Counted from the stretch's first letter, positions 35,913 to 44,814 are shown. The stretch: 64,000 nucleotides of DNA from Oscillospiraceae bacterium (GCA_015065645.1 SVPW01000003.1:1-64000); one strand, 5' to 3'. Notes: generated from the letters alone by a model not told the origin. Made by a program: numbers and translations.

Positions 35913-36460
35913 AAGAGTTATCGCTTAATATTCTTGATGTTACCGAAAACTCGGTTAAAGCGGGGGCAACCCTGACACAAATCATCATCACCGAAAAGAG
36001 CCGTAAAATGACGATAGTTATAAAGGATAACGGCTGCGGAATGAACGCAGAAATATTAAAGGGTGTTACAGACCCGTTTTACACTACACGCACCACCCGA
36101 AAGGTTGGAATGGGCTTGCCTCTTTTAAAAATGGCGGCTGAAATGAGTGGCGGTAAAATGACTGTGGCATCAATAAGCGTTGATGACGATAAACAAAACC
36201 ACGGAACAACCGTTACGGCTGAATTTGATATGGATAATATTGATTTTACGCCACTTGGTGATATTATCGCCACTATAACAACACTTATACAAGGTCATCC
36301 AGATACTGATTTTGAGTTTTGTCATGAAACCGAAAAAGGTATTGTGAAGTTGGAAACTCTTATGCTGCGGGAGCTTCTTGAGGATGTTCCGTTAAGCAGC
36401 TATGAGGTTATAAAGTGGATCGAAGAATATTTGCGTGAGCAGTATGAAAGCTTAGGCTGA
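35909..36460 (+). CDS. Second GHKL ATPase (histidine-kinase-like)
   Basis: A 183-aa protein. N-box 'LDVTENSVKAGA', G1 'DNGCGMNAE', G2 'RKVGMGLPLLKMAAEMSGG'. As in the first GHKL protein, no phosphoacceptor His or sensor domain is present. The C-terminal ~70 residues (from 'TPLGDIIATITTLIQG') are outside the ATPase fold and may bind a partner. The regulatory block ends here; catalytic subunits resume after 47 bases. Confidence 0.87.
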   Translation: MKELSLNILDVTENSVKAGATLTQIIITEKSRKMTIVIKDNGCGMNAEILKGVTDPFYTTRTTRKVGMGLPLLKMAAEMSGGKMTVASISVDDDKQNHGTTVTAEFDMDNIDFTPLGDIIATITTLIQGHPDTDFEFCHETEKGIVKLETLMLRELLEDVPLSSYEVIKWIEEYLREQYESLG

Positions 36461-36507
36461 GCTTCGGTTTCACTCATATTTAGTAAACTCAGGAAAGGAA
36501 GATATAT

Positions 36508-36879
36508 ATGAAATCATTAGCTGAACTCCAGGCAATCAAAGACAAAATGAAAAGCAAGGTTGTTTTGCGTGAGGGTGCAGAAGCTATCCGTGTAGTTGTA
36601 GGTATGGCAACTTGCGGTATTTCTGCAGGTGCTCGTCCTGTACTCGCTGCTTTTGTAGAGGGCGTTAACGAAGCAGGTCTTGCTGAAAAGGTAACCGTTT
36701 CTCAAACCGGTTGCGTTGGTATGTGCCAGTATGAACCTATTGTTGAGGTTTATGAGGCAGGCAAGGAAAAGGTAACTTATGTTGAAATGACTGCCGATAA
36801 GGCAAAGAAGGTCATTGAAGAGCATCTCAAGGGCGGAAAGGTAGTTACAGAGTACACTATCGCCGCTTCTAAGGCATAA
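36508..36879 (+). CDS. hndB: HndB-like [2Fe-2S] ferredoxin subunit
   Basis: A 123-aa thioredoxin-like [2Fe-2S] protein with Cys in 'VGMATCGISAGARPV' and 'TGCVGMCQYEPIVEV'. HndB-type subunits accompany the NuoE/NuoF-like proteins of tetrameric NAD(P)-linked hydrogenases and bring an extra electron-transfer cluster. AGGAAAGGA precedes the ATG. Confidence 0.9.
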   Translation: MKSLAELQAIKDKMKSKVVLREGAEAIRVVVGMATCGISAGARPVLAAFVEGVNEAGLAEKVTVSQTGCVGMCQYEPIVEVYEAGKEKVTYVEMTADKAKKVIEEHLKGGKVVTEYTIAASKA

Positions 36880-36899
36880 ATTTTGGAGGTATATGATTT

Positions 36900-38714
36900 A
36901 TGATTCGTGCACATGTACTTATCTGCGGCGGAACAGGATGTACCTCATCAGGCAGCCTTTCTATTCAGAAGGCTTTTACTGATAACATTGAAAAGAACGG
37001 CCTTACCGATGAAGTAAAGCTTGTTCAGACCGGTTGTTTCGGTCTTTGCGAACTCGGTCCTGTTGTTATCGTTCATCCTGATGGCACATTCTATAGCCGT
37101 GTAACACCTGAAGATGTTGAAGAAATCGTAACTGAGCATCTTCTCAAGGGCCGTGTTGTTGAGCGTTTGGTTTATGCTGACACCGGTGATGAAAAGGTTG
37201 AGGGTAATGTTTCCCTTAACGACACAGTATTCTATAAGACACAGAACCGTGTAGTTCTTCGTAACTGCGGTGTTATCAACCCCGAAGATATTGAAGAATA
37301 CATTGCTATGGACGGTTATGCAGCTCTTGGTAAGGTTCTTACTGAAATGACTCCTGAGGATGTTATTAAGTGCGTATCCGATTCCGGACTTCGTGGCCGT
37401 GGCGGCGGCGGATTCCCCACCGGCTTTAAGTGGTCTCTTTGCGCTCCCAATAAGGCAGACCAGAAGTATGTTGTTTGTAATGCCGACGAAGGTGACCCCG
37501 GTGCATTTATGGACCGTTCACTTCTTGAGGGTGACCCCCACTGTCTCGTTGAGGCTATGGCCATTGCAGGTTATGCTATCGGTGCTACTAAGGGTTATGT
37601 TTATGTTCGTGCTGAGTATCCTATCGCTGTTCAGCGTTTGCAGAAGGCTATCGATCAGGCTCGTGAATACGGTCTTTTAGGTAAGGATATATTTGGTTCC
37701 GGCTTTGATTTTGATCTTGATATCCGTCTCGGTGCAGGCGCATTCGTTTGCGGTGAGGAAACTGCTCTTATGACCTCTATTGAGGGTAACCGTGGTGAAC
37801 CCCGTCCTCGTCCGCCTTATCCGGCAGTTAAGGGTCTTTATAATAAGCCTACTGTTGAAAACAATGTTGAAACCTTTGCAAACATTCCTCAGATCATCCT
37901 TCGTGGTGCTGAATGGTTTGCTTCTATGGGTACTGAAAAGTCCAAGGGTACAAAGGTATTTGCGCTCGGCGGTAAGATTAAGCATACCGGTCTTGTTGAA
38001 ATCCCAATGGGTACAACCCTTCGTCAGATCATTGATGATATCGGTGGCGGTATCCCGAACGGTAAGAAGTTTAAGGCTGCTCAAACAGGTGGTCCTTCCG
38101 GCGGATGTATTCCTGCATCTCTTATTGATACCCCCGTTGATTATGATAACCTCACAGCTATTGGCTGTATGATGGGCTCAGGCGGACTTATCGTTATGGA
38201 CGAAGACAACTGTATGGTTGATATGGCTAAGTTCTTCCTTGAGTTCACCGTTGATGAGTCCTGCGGTAAGTGTACTCCCTGCCGTGTTGGTACTCGCCGT
38301 TTGCTTGAAATGCTTGAGAAGATCACTCAGGGTAAGGGAACACTTGAGGATATTGACCGTCTTGAAGAGCTTTGCTACTACATTAAGCAGAACTCACTTT
38401 GCGGTCTTGGACAGACTGCTCCAAACCCCGTTCTCGCAACCCTTAACTTCTTCCGTGATGAGTATATCGCTCACGTTGTTGATAAGAAGTGTCCCGCAGG
38501 TGTTTGTAAGGATCTGCTTACCTTCACTATTGATAAGGACAAGTGTATCGGCTGTGGCGTTTGTGCAAGAAACTGCCCTGTTAGTGCAATTACAAAGACC
38601 GACTATGTTGCTCCCGGCCACAAATTGGCATCCTATGAAATTGATGCTGATAAGTGCGTTAAGTGCGGCGTATGTATGGGTAATTGTAAGTTTAAGGCAA
38701 TCAGCAAGATTTAA
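36900..38714 (+). CDS. hndC: NuoF-like flavin subunit of bifurcating hydrogenase
   Basis: A 604-aa protein in three parts: an N-terminal [2Fe-2S] thioredoxin domain ('ICGGTGCTSSGS', 'TGCFGLCELGP'), the NuoF core binding FMN and NADH ('GLRGRGGGGFPTGFKW', 'GAGAFVCGEETALM') with its [4Fe-4S] Cys set ('ESCGKCTPCRVGT...SLCGLG'), and two C-terminal [4Fe-4S] ferredoxin motifs (CIGCGVCARNCP, CVKCGVCMGNC). The flavin is the bifurcation site in HydABC complexes, joining NADH and ferredoxin oxidation to H2 formation. Codon use is strongly biased, suggesting high expression. Confidence 0.95.
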   Translation: MIRAHVLICGGTGCTSSGSLSIQKAFTDNIEKNGLTDEVKLVQTGCFGLCELGPVVIVHPDGTFYSRVTPEDVEEIVTEHLLKGRVVERLVYADTGDEKVEGNVSLNDTVFYKTQNRVVLRNCGVINPEDIEEYIAMDGYAALGKVLTEMTPEDVIKCVSDSGLRGRGGGGFPTGFKWSLCAPNKADQKYVVCNADEGDPGAFMDRSLLEGDPHCLVEAMAIAGYAIGATKGYVYVRAEYPIAVQRLQKAIDQAREYGLLGKDIFGSGFDFDLDIRLGAGAFVCGEETALMTSIEGNRGEPRPRPPYPAVKGLYNKPTVENNVETFANIPQIILRGAEWFASMGTEKSKGTKVFALGGKIKHTGLVEIPMGTTLRQIIDDIGGGIPNGKKFKAAQTGGPSGGCIPASLIDTPVDYDNLTAIGCMMGSGGLIVMDEDNCMVDMAKFFLEFTVDESCGKCTPCRVGTRRLLEMLEKITQGKGTLEDIDRLEELCYYIKQNSLCGLGQTAPNPVLATLNFFRDEYIAHVVDKKCPAGVCKDLLTFTIDKDKCIGCGVCARNCPVSAITKTDYVAPGHKLASYEIDADKCVKCGVCMGNCKFKAISKI

Positions 38715-38732
38715 GGAAGGAGCCGTATATCA

Positions 38733-40487
38733 ATGGATATGATAAATGTAAAAATTAACGGAATTGCTGTAAGCGTTCCCAAGGGCTCCACTATTTTAGA
38801 GGCTGCCCGTGCAGCAGGTGTTGAAATTCCAACACTCTGCTTTATGAAGGAAAAGAACGAAATCGGCGCTTGCCGTATCTGCGTTGTTGAGGCTAATGAA
38901 GGCAGAGGTTTCCGTATTGTTACCGCCTGCGTTTACCCCGTAACTGAGGGTATGGAGGTTAGAACCAACTCCGAAAAGATTCAAAAGGCAAGAAAGACCA
39001 CTTTGGAGCTTATTCTTTCAACACATGATAAAAAGTGCCTTTCCTGCGCTCGTTCTACCAACTGTGAGCTTCAAAAGCTTTGCCGTGATTACGGTGTTGA
39101 TGAAGGCGCATTTGAAGGCTTTAAGCCCACTTATGAGATTGATTATTCCGCACCCCACCTTGTAAGGGATAACAATAAGTGTATCCTTTGCCGTCGTTGC
39201 GTAGCTGCTTGTCAGGAGCAGTATGTAGGCGTTATCGGTGCAAATGACCGTGGTATTGATACCCAGATTGGTCAGGCATTCAATCTTCCTCTTGATGATG
39301 TACCGTGTATTTCTTGCGGTCAGTGTACCGTTGTCTGCCCGACAGGTGCTCTCACCGAAAAGGATGATACCGATAAGATTTGGGCTGCTCTTGCAGATCC
39401 TGAAAAGACCGTTATCGTTCAGACTGCTCCCTCCATCCGTGCAACTCTTGGTGAGTGCTTCGGTATGGAAATCGGTACTAATGTTGAGGGCAAGATGGTA
39501 GCAGCACTTCGCCGTCTTGGCTTTGATAAGGTATTTGATACCGACTTTGCGGCTGACCTTACTATCGTTGAAGAGGCTAATGAGCTTGTTGAGCGTATTA
39601 AGAACGGCGGAACATTGCCGATGATCACCTCTTGCTCACCCGGTTGGGTTAAGTTCTGTGAGATGTATTATCCCGATATGATCGCTCACCTTTCTTCCTG
39701 TAAGTCTCCTCAGCAGATGGCAGGCGCAGTTATTAAGACCTATTGGGCTGAAAAGAACGGTGTAGATCCTAAGAATATCGTTTCTGTAAGCGTTATGCCT
39801 TGTACTGCTAAGAAGTTTGAAATTGGCCGTGATGATCAGTCTGCTGCAGGCGTACCGGATGTTGATATTGCTATCACCACCCGTGAGCTTGGCCGCATGA
39901 TTGACCGTGCAGGTCTTAACTTCACAGCTCTTCCTGATGAAGAGTTTGATAATCCGCTTGGTGAGGATACCGGTGCAGCTGTTATCTTCGGTGCTACCGG
40001 CGGTGTTATGGAGGCAGCTCTTAGAACTGCTAACGATTGGCTTACCGGCAAGGATAATACCGATGTTGACTTTACTGCTGTTCGTGGTACACAGGGTCTT
40101 AAAGAGGCTACTGTTAATATCGCAGGCAGTGATATTAAGGTTGCTGTTGCTTCAGGTGCAGCTGCTGCTAAGTGTGTAATGGATCAGCTTAAAGCCGGCA
40201 ATCCTAAGGGATGGACATTTATTGAAATTATGGGATGTCCCGGTGGTTGCGTAAACGGCGGTGGTCAGCCTATCCAAACTCAGACTGTTCGTGATACTGT
40301 TGATCTTAAAGCTGTTCGTGCAAAGGCGCTTTATGATCAGGATGCTGCAATGGCTATCCGTAAGTCACACGAATCCCCTGTTGTAAAGACTCTTTACAGT
40401 GAGTGGTATGATGGTTTTGGTGGTCATAAGGCTCACCACGACTTGCATACAAGCTATGTTGCTCGTAAGAAGTTTCCTAAGCTGTAA
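38733..40487 (+). CDS. hndD: Catalytic [FeFe] hydrogenase subunit
   Basis: A 584-aa group A [FeFe] hydrogenase. N-terminal [2Fe-2S] ('ACRICVVEA'), a His/Cys [4Fe-4S] ('THDKKCLSCARSTNCELQKLC'), two [4Fe-4S] (CILCRRCVAAC, CISCGQCTVVCP), then the H-cluster motifs 'TSCSPGWVKFCE', 'MPCTAKKFEI' and 'EIMGCPGGCVNGGGQP', and a C-terminal small-subunit-like part. All catalytic Cys are intact. With the NuoE- and NuoF-like subunits it forms a NADH/ferredoxin-linked complex. The H-cluster maturases HydEFG are not in the window. Confidence 0.97.
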   Translation: MDMINVKINGIAVSVPKGSTILEAARAAGVEIPTLCFMKEKNEIGACRICVVEANEGRGFRIVTACVYPVTEGMEVRTNSEKIQKARKTTLELILSTHDKKCLSCARSTNCELQKLCRDYGVDEGAFEGFKPTYEIDYSAPHLVRDNNKCILCRRCVAACQEQYVGVIGANDRGIDTQIGQAFNLPLDDVPCISCGQCTVVCPTGALTEKDDTDKIWAALADPEKTVIVQTAPSIRATLGECFGMEIGTNVEGKMVAALRRLGFDKVFDTDFAADLTIVEEANELVERIKNGGTLPMITSCSPGWVKFCEMYYPDMIAHLSSCKSPQQMAGAVIKTYWAEKNGVDPKNIVSVSVMPCTAKKFEIGRDDQSAAGVPDVDIAITTRELGRMIDRAGLNFTALPDEEFDNPLGEDTGAAVIFGATGGVMEAALRTANDWLTGKDNTDVDFTAVRGTQGLKEATVNIAGSDIKVAVASGAAAAKCVMDQLKAGNPKGWTFIEIMGCPGGCVNGGGQPIQTQTVRDTVDLKAVRAKALYDQDAAMAIRKSHESPVVKTLYSEWYDGFGGHKAHHDLHTSYVARKKFPKL

Positions 40488-40496
40488 TTAAAATTT

Positions 40497-40527
40497 ACGG
40501 GCTGTCCTTTTGGGCAGCCCGTGTTTT
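40497..40527 (+). terminator. Terminator of the hydrogenase operon
   Basis: ACGGGCTGTCC / GGGCAGCCCGT, an 11-bp stem with one T-G pair and a TTTT loop, followed by GTTTTT. Confidence 0.9.
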
Positions 40528-40542
40528 TAAGGTGTGGTAATA

Positions 40543-40926
40543 TTGAAAAAGGTATTATATTTTTTGATAATCGTTAATATAATTTCCGGTATCGTATCAG
40601 GCTTTATGCTTATGAGTCAGTCACTGATTTTATCTGTTATTTCCTTTGTTGCAGCGGGAATAGGTACTGTTCCGCTTATTATGATTTTGAGAAACACAGA
40701 GGATGTGGAGTCTTTGCGTGCAGAGGTGGCTTATTTAAGAAGTGAACTGCATAAAATGCAACATACAGATGAAACTGATAATGGATGCGGTTATAGTCTT
40801 GAGCGTTCGGTGGATAAGTGGCAATGCATTAAATGCAAAGCAGTAAATCCTGAGGGAACAAATACTTGTTCAAATTGTGGGGAGTTTTATTCATCTAAGG
40901 TCAACCCGCCAAACAGATACCGTTAA
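40543..40926 (+). CDS. Small membrane protein with C-terminal zinc ribbon
   Basis: A 127-aa protein; TTG 40543 is preferred to GTG 40534 because AAGGTG lies 8 bases before it. Two hydrophobic spans (residues ~3-25 and ~28-50), a short coiled-coil-like stretch (VESLRAEVAYLRSELHKM), then a RanBP2-like zinc ribbon 'WQCIKCKAVNPEGTNTCSNCG'. Zinc ribbons behind membrane hairpins are common in Clostridia, with unknown roles. It lies directly after the hydrogenase terminator and 34 bases before ppa. Confidence 0.75.
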   Translation: MKKVLYFLIIVNIISGIVSGFMLMSQSLILSVISFVAAGIGTVPLIMILRNTEDVESLRAEVAYLRSELHKMQHTDETDNGCGYSLERSVDKWQCIKCKAVNPEGTNTCSNCGEFYSSKVNPPNRYR

Positions 40927-40960
40927 ACAGAAGATATTATCACCGAAAGGATTTGAATTT

Positions 40961-41497
40961 ATGAATATTTGGCATGATATGCCTGAAAAATATATAGCTC
41001 CGGATGATTTTACTGCCGTTATTGAAATACCCAAGGGTAGTAAATCAAAGTATGAGCTTGATAAGGAAACAGGATTACTTCGTCTCGATCGTATGCTGTA
41101 TACAGCAACACATTATCCTGCAAACTATGGATTTATTCCCCGTACCTATGCTGATGACGGTGACCCTTTGGATGTTTTGGTGCTTTGCCAAGCATCAATT
41201 TCACCTATGACATTGGTGCAGTGTTATCCGATAGGTGTTGTTCAGATGACCGATGATGACAGTGCGGATGAAAAGATAATTGCTGTGCCTTTCCGTGACC
41301 CGTCACTATCTTGCTATAACGATATTTCACAGCTTCCTGCTCATACTATGCAGGAAATACGCCATTTCTTTACGGTTTATAAAAGCCTTGAGGGTAAGCA
41401 CACAGCCGTAAATGAAATTCTGGGAAGTATCAAGGCATATAAAGTTATCGAAGAATGTATAGCAAACTATAAGAAATGCTTTGGTGACAAAAAATAA
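40961..41497 (+). CDS. ppa: Inorganic pyrophosphatase (family I)
   Basis: A 178-aa soluble enzyme hydrolysing pyrophosphate. ATG 40961 with GAAAGGA upstream; the track's 40877 overlaps the previous gene. 'IEIPKGSKSKYELDKETGLLRLDR', 'YPANYGFIPRT' and 'DGDPLDVLVL' carry the metal- and PPi-binding residues of the family I enzymes. Many Firmicutes use the unrelated family II enzyme, so the family I type is worth noting. Confidence 0.95.
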   Translation: MNIWHDMPEKYIAPDDFTAVIEIPKGSKSKYELDKETGLLRLDRMLYTATHYPANYGFIPRTYADDGDPLDVLVLCQASISPMTLVQCYPIGVVQMTDDDSADEKIIAVPFRDPSLSCYNDISQLPAHTMQEIRHFFTVYKSLEGKHTAVNEILGSIKAYKVIEECIANYKKCFGDKK

Positions 41498-41503
41498 GTA
41501 ATA

Positions 41504-41539
41504 AAAAAGAATTGAAGGGTAAAAACTTCAATTCTTTTT
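41504..41539 (+). terminator. Terminator of ppa
   Basis: A 14-bp perfect stem AAAAAGAATTGAAG / CTTCAATTCTTTTT with an 8-base loop. Confidence 0.85.
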
Positions 41540-41591
41540 CACTTGAATTAGGTTATATCTGTGATATAATAAAGCACAGGAGGCGTGGTAA

Positions 41592-42374
41592 ATGAAAATA
41601 GTGGTTTTTGCCGATGTGCATTATTTCGGCGGAGATATAAGTAAGGCTAAATTCAATACTCAAAAAAAGCTTGTTCAGTATGCCGCGCCGCTTATAGAGA
41701 GGTTAGTTGATACCGTAAATTCGGAGGATATAGATGTTTGCGTAAACCTTGGCGATTTGATTCAGGATGTTCAGGATAAGCAAAAGGATGTTGAATGTTT
41801 AAAGCTTATGTTTGAAAAAATCGAGAGGATGAACTGCCCTTGCTACTCGGTTTTCGGTAATCACGATTTAAAGGCAATGGATTCTATAGCTGAATTTGAG
41901 GAGGCTATGGGATGCAAAACAACCTTTTCTGTGAATTGCGGCGGCTATCACCTTGTATTTTTAACCACTGAATTGCGTCCTGAATTGGGTCTTGACCGTG
42001 GTGGATGCTATAAAGCTCAGTATTTATCGGCCAAAACCATTGAATGGCTTAAAAATGACCTTGCCGCAAATGAACTGCCGTGCATTATATTTACTCATTA
42101 CGGTGTTGCCGAAGATGAAAGCATACAGGATGAATGTATGTTTATGAAAAACAGGGCAGATGTTAAGGAAATTATAAAGCGTGATAAAAATATTTTAGCG
42201 GTTTTTTCCGGTCATTTGCATATAACCAAAGAGTTAGAGGAAGATGGCATAAAATATTATCTTTTAGGCTCTATGACCGCTTGTGGGGAAACTCCCGGTG
42301 TTCCGACAGGGGTTTATTTTGAGCTTGATTTGTGTGATGATAAGCTGACCGTTACTGAAAAACATATAGAATGA
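41592..42374 (+). CDS. Calcineurin-like metallophosphoesterase
   Basis: A 260-aa cytoplasmic protein with all calcineurin motifs: 'FADVHYFGGD', 'NLGDLIQD', 'VFGNHD', 'FTHYG' and 'FSGHLHI'. AGGAGG precedes the ATG, and a promoter-like TTGAAT...TATAAT lies just upstream. The arrangement resembles class III purple-acid/cAMP phosphodiesterase relatives, but substrate cannot be inferred. It stands alone between two terminators. Confidence 0.88.
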   Translation: MKIVVFADVHYFGGDISKAKFNTQKKLVQYAAPLIERLVDTVNSEDIDVCVNLGDLIQDVQDKQKDVECLKLMFEKIERMNCPCYSVFGNHDLKAMDSIAEFEEAMGCKTTFSVNCGGYHLVFLTTELRPELGLDRGGCYKAQYLSAKTIEWLKNDLAANELPCIIFTHYGVAEDESIQDECMFMKNRADVKEIIKRDKNILAVFSGHLHITKELEEDGIKYYLLGSMTACGETPGVPTGVYFELDLCDDKLTVTEKHIE

Positions 42375-42380
42375 TAAAAA

Positions 42381-42416
42381 AGGCTGTATCGGCAAATTTG
42401 CCGATACAGCCTTTAA
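42381..42416. terminator. Bidirectional terminator between phosphoesterase and mscL
   Basis: A near-continuous palindrome AGGCTGTATCGGCAAA / TTTGCCGATACAGCCT flanked by A- and T-runs. Confidence 0.92.
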
Positions 42417-42431
42417 ACTATTTTTGTTTAA

Positions 42432-42845
42432 TTATTTCTCTTCAGAGGGCTGCTCTGATGTACAGTGTGGGCAGCGGGAAGCCTCTATGTTGATTTCGGT
42501 CTTGCAGAAGGGGCAAACCTTTGTTGTGGGTGCTTTGGGGGCTTCGGGCTTTTTGCCGATTTTGCCAAGGCTGTTGAAAAGCTTTACTATTAAGAAGAGG
42601 ATAAATGCCATAATAATAAAGTTGATAACAGCGGTGATAAAGGCAGATGCAAAGCCGCCAATTTCGTTGAGGGTGTACCAGTTTGGATGTGCACGGGTTA
42701 TGAACTGCAAAATCGGGTTGATAAAGTTATCGGTAAGTGATGTTACGATGTCTTTGAAAGCGGCACCGATGATAACGCCGACTGCAAGGTCAAGCACATT
42801 GCCTTTCATGGCAAAATCTTTGAATTCTTTGAGAAACTTCTTCAT
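42432..42845 (-). CDS. mscL: Large-conductance mechanosensitive channel MscL with zinc-ribbon tail
   Basis: A 137-aa channel protein. Family text at the N-terminus 'KEFKDFAMKGNVLDLAVGVIIGAAF', two membrane spans, and a periplasmic loop (NPILQFITRAHPNW...). The cytoplasmic C-terminus, normally a helical bundle, is replaced after a short linker by a zinc ribbon 'VCPFCKTEINIEASRCPHCTSE'. The channel opens on membrane tension to release solutes. The ribbon could mediate metal- or redox-dependent contacts. Confidence 0.95.
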   Translation of the reverse strand: MKKFLKEFKDFAMKGNVLDLAVGVIIGAAFKDIVTSLTDNFINPILQFITRAHPNWYTLNEIGGFASAFITAVINFIIMAFILFLIVKLFNSLGKIGKKPEAPKAPTTKVCPFCKTEINIEASRCPHCTSEQPSEEK

Positions 42846-42897
42846 TTTTTAAAACTCCTTAAAATTTATTTATTTTGACTGCCGTTTAGGGCAAATA

Positions 42898-43848
42898 TCA
42901 ATGAGATTGCATCGCCTTTATCTGGCGAATATCTTTACCAACGAATTTTCTTGCAGTATAACATCCGATAAGCCTTGAAGCAATGCGGTCTGTATATCTT
43001 TTGGCAATTTCACTCATTGAAAGATTTGTGTTTATAATTGTGGGTTTTTTTGAAAGTATGCGGGTATTTATAAGCCCGTAAAGTGTTGTTTGGGTAAATG
43101 GTGAGGTAAACTCAGTTCCAAGGTCATCAATAACCAAAAGGTCACAATTAAGCATGGATTCATAACTGTCACCGCCGGAACCAAAATGCTCCTTTTCAAC
43201 CGTTTTCAGCAGATTAAAGGCTGAGCCGTATATAACATCATAACCCTTTTCAAGCACACTTGAAACGATAGAAAGTGTTAAATGCGTTTTTCCAAGTCCC
43301 GTATCACCTATAAATAAAAGATTGGGTGAGCTTTTGGGTGAAAATCCAATTGCATATTCACGGCAAAGCTTTAAAATTGCCGTCATTTTTTTGCGGGCAT
43401 CGTTCTCATCGGTATAAAGGTTTAAATTAAAGTTTTCAAATTTACATTCATCAAGCGGCATTTCGCTTGATAATTTTTCGGTGGCTATCTTTTTTGCCAA
43501 TGCTTTTATACATTCGCAAATTTTGCCATTTCTTGTGCGGCCCGTATCGCCGCAAATAACACAGTCATATTTAAGCGGTTCAATTTGAGCCTGCTTTAAA
43601 AGCTTGGATTTTTCATTAGAAAGGCAGGTCATTGTTTTTTGCAATAATTCCAAACCTGCCGTATCACCTGCCATTGCAGTAATTGCAATCTTTGCACCTA
43701 AAGAGGCAAGGGTGCTGTCAATCTCGCAAAGACGTGGTGTTTGATCGTATGCCGTTTTGAGCATAAGGTCATAAACTGCCTTTTTCTTTTCAAGTGCAGC
43801 TTTTTTTTCTGCAAAAGCGGCTGTATAAACGTCCTCTCGTTTAACCAT
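42898..43848 (-). CDS. dnaI: DnaC/DnaI-like helicase loader ATPase
   Basis: A 316-aa AAA+ protein. An N-terminal helical region with a Zn-binding set 'CVICGDTGRTRNGKICECI' precedes the ATPase, with Walker A 'GDTGLGKTHLTLS', Walker B 'LLVIDDLGTE' and an Arg finger region near 'YTDRIASRLIGC'. It loads the replicative helicase during initiation and restart. It lies 12 bases after dnaD in one operon; the pair is standard for Clostridia. Confidence 0.93.
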   Translation of the reverse strand: MVKREDVYTAAFAEKKAALEKKKAVYDLMLKTAYDQTPRLCEIDSTLASLGAKIAITAMAGDTAGLELLQKTMTCLSNEKSKLLKQAQIEPLKYDCVICGDTGRTRNGKICECIKALAKKIATEKLSSEMPLDECKFENFNLNLYTDENDARKKMTAILKLCREYAIGFSPKSSPNLLFIGDTGLGKTHLTLSIVSSVLEKGYDVIYGSAFNLLKTVEKEHFGSGGDSYESMLNCDLLVIDDLGTEFTSPFTQTTLYGLINTRILSKKPTIINTNLSMSEIAKRYTDRIASRLIGCYTARKFVGKDIRQIKAMQSH

Positions 43849-43860
43849 TTTTTACTCCTA

Positions 43861-44814
43861 TTAATAAGTTGTTTCTAAGCTTTCTTCAAAGGATTGAATA
43901 TCAACCGAAGAAGAACCGCCTTTTCCGTTTCCTTTTCCTTTTCCTTTTCCTTTTCCTTTTGTTTCGTTTTGCCTGCGTTCGGAATCCTTTTCAACGTCTT
44001 CTGCGGTTTTGATACCACGTTTATGCCAATCCTCTAAAATTTTTGCGGTGTATGAAAAAATAAATTCGGATTTTTGATCCACACAGGCATTGTAAGCACA
44101 ATGCAAAAGCTCTCTTGTGATGCCCCATTCGTTAAGCCAACGGTCAACTTTTTCAAGCTCTTTTGGGGAGGGGTTTCTGCGTTTTAAGCCAAATGCCGCT
44201 TCAACAATATGCCAAGCAGTGTTTTTTCTTGCGGTTTCAGCAATCTGCTCCTCGGCATCAGCCACGGTTTTAACGCCGTTTTTAATCCATAAAAGTGCCG
44301 TTTTTTCAATAAAGCTGATGGTAAGCTTTTCGGCGGTTGTTGCATATTGAAGAAGTAACATTATAACCGAAATATCCATTCCCAAATCATCATAAATCCA
44401 TAAAAGGGAGGAGGATTCGTTTGTTTTAAGCGCTCTGCCAAAGTGCTGTTGAGCCTGTTGCATAAGAAAACGAACACGCTCATCCTCAAGACCTCGTTTT
44501 GCAACATCTGTACGGGAGGGTCTTGCATTTTTTAAAACAGGTACATTTTCAGCAGTTTGATTAACTGCGGTGTTGCCATCACAGCCCAAAATTCCAACCT
44601 GATTCCAATAAAGCAGGGCATCCTCAACCTCACTTGTGGGAATAGAGAGTGCTTGTGCCGTATTTTCGGCATTTATTCCTGAAGAAAGATTACGCAAAAT
44701 ATAAAGCAGAACTTTAATCTGAGTGTCGGTCGCAAGCTTTAAATGCTTATCCACAACATCACAGGGTATCGTAAAAACCGCCGTAAAGGATGACGGATTT
44801 ATAAAGTAATTCAT
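43861..44814 (-). CDS. dnaD: DnaD-domain replication protein
   Basis: A 317-aa protein. ATG at 44814 has GGAG 8 bases upstream; the track's 44832 does not. A winged-helix N-terminal domain ('TQIKVLLYILRNLSSGINAENTAQALSIP') is followed by two DnaD/DnaB_2 helical modules (the motif around 'LTISFIEKTALLWIKNGVKTVADAE', repeated near 'EFIFSYTAKILEDWHKRGIKTAEDVE'). The C-terminus has a Lys-Gly tract (KGKGKGKGKGNGKGG) encoded by a hexanucleotide repeat. DnaD-like proteins act with DnaI to remodel DNA for helicase loading. Confidence 0.9.
   Translation of the reverse strand: MNYFINPSSFTAVFTIPCDVVDKHLKLATDTQIKVLLYILRNLSSGINAENTAQALSIPTSEVEDALLYWNQVGILGCDGNTAVNQTAENVPVLKNARPSRTDVAKRGLEDERVRFLMQQAQQHFGRALKTNESSSLLWIYDDLGMDISVIMLLLQYATTAEKLTISFIEKTALLWIKNGVKTVADAEEQIAETARKNTAWHIVEAAFGLKRRNPSPKELEKVDRWLNEWGITRELLHCAYNACVDQKSEFIFSYTAKILEDWHKRGIKTAEDVEKDSERRQNETKGKGKGKGKGNGKGGSSSVDIQSFEESLETTY
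43919..43962 (-). repeat. Hexanucleotide microsatellite within dnaD
   Basis: On the plus strand several consecutive CCTTTT units encode Lys-Gly pairs of DnaD. Because the unit is a multiple of three, slippage would change tract length without breaking the frame. Confidence 0.85.

Noticed and set aside
44748-44756. DnaA box TTATCCACA near dnaD/dnaI, possible origin
   Set aside because: A single box inside the dnaD coding sequence, with no cluster, dnaA or dnaN nearby.
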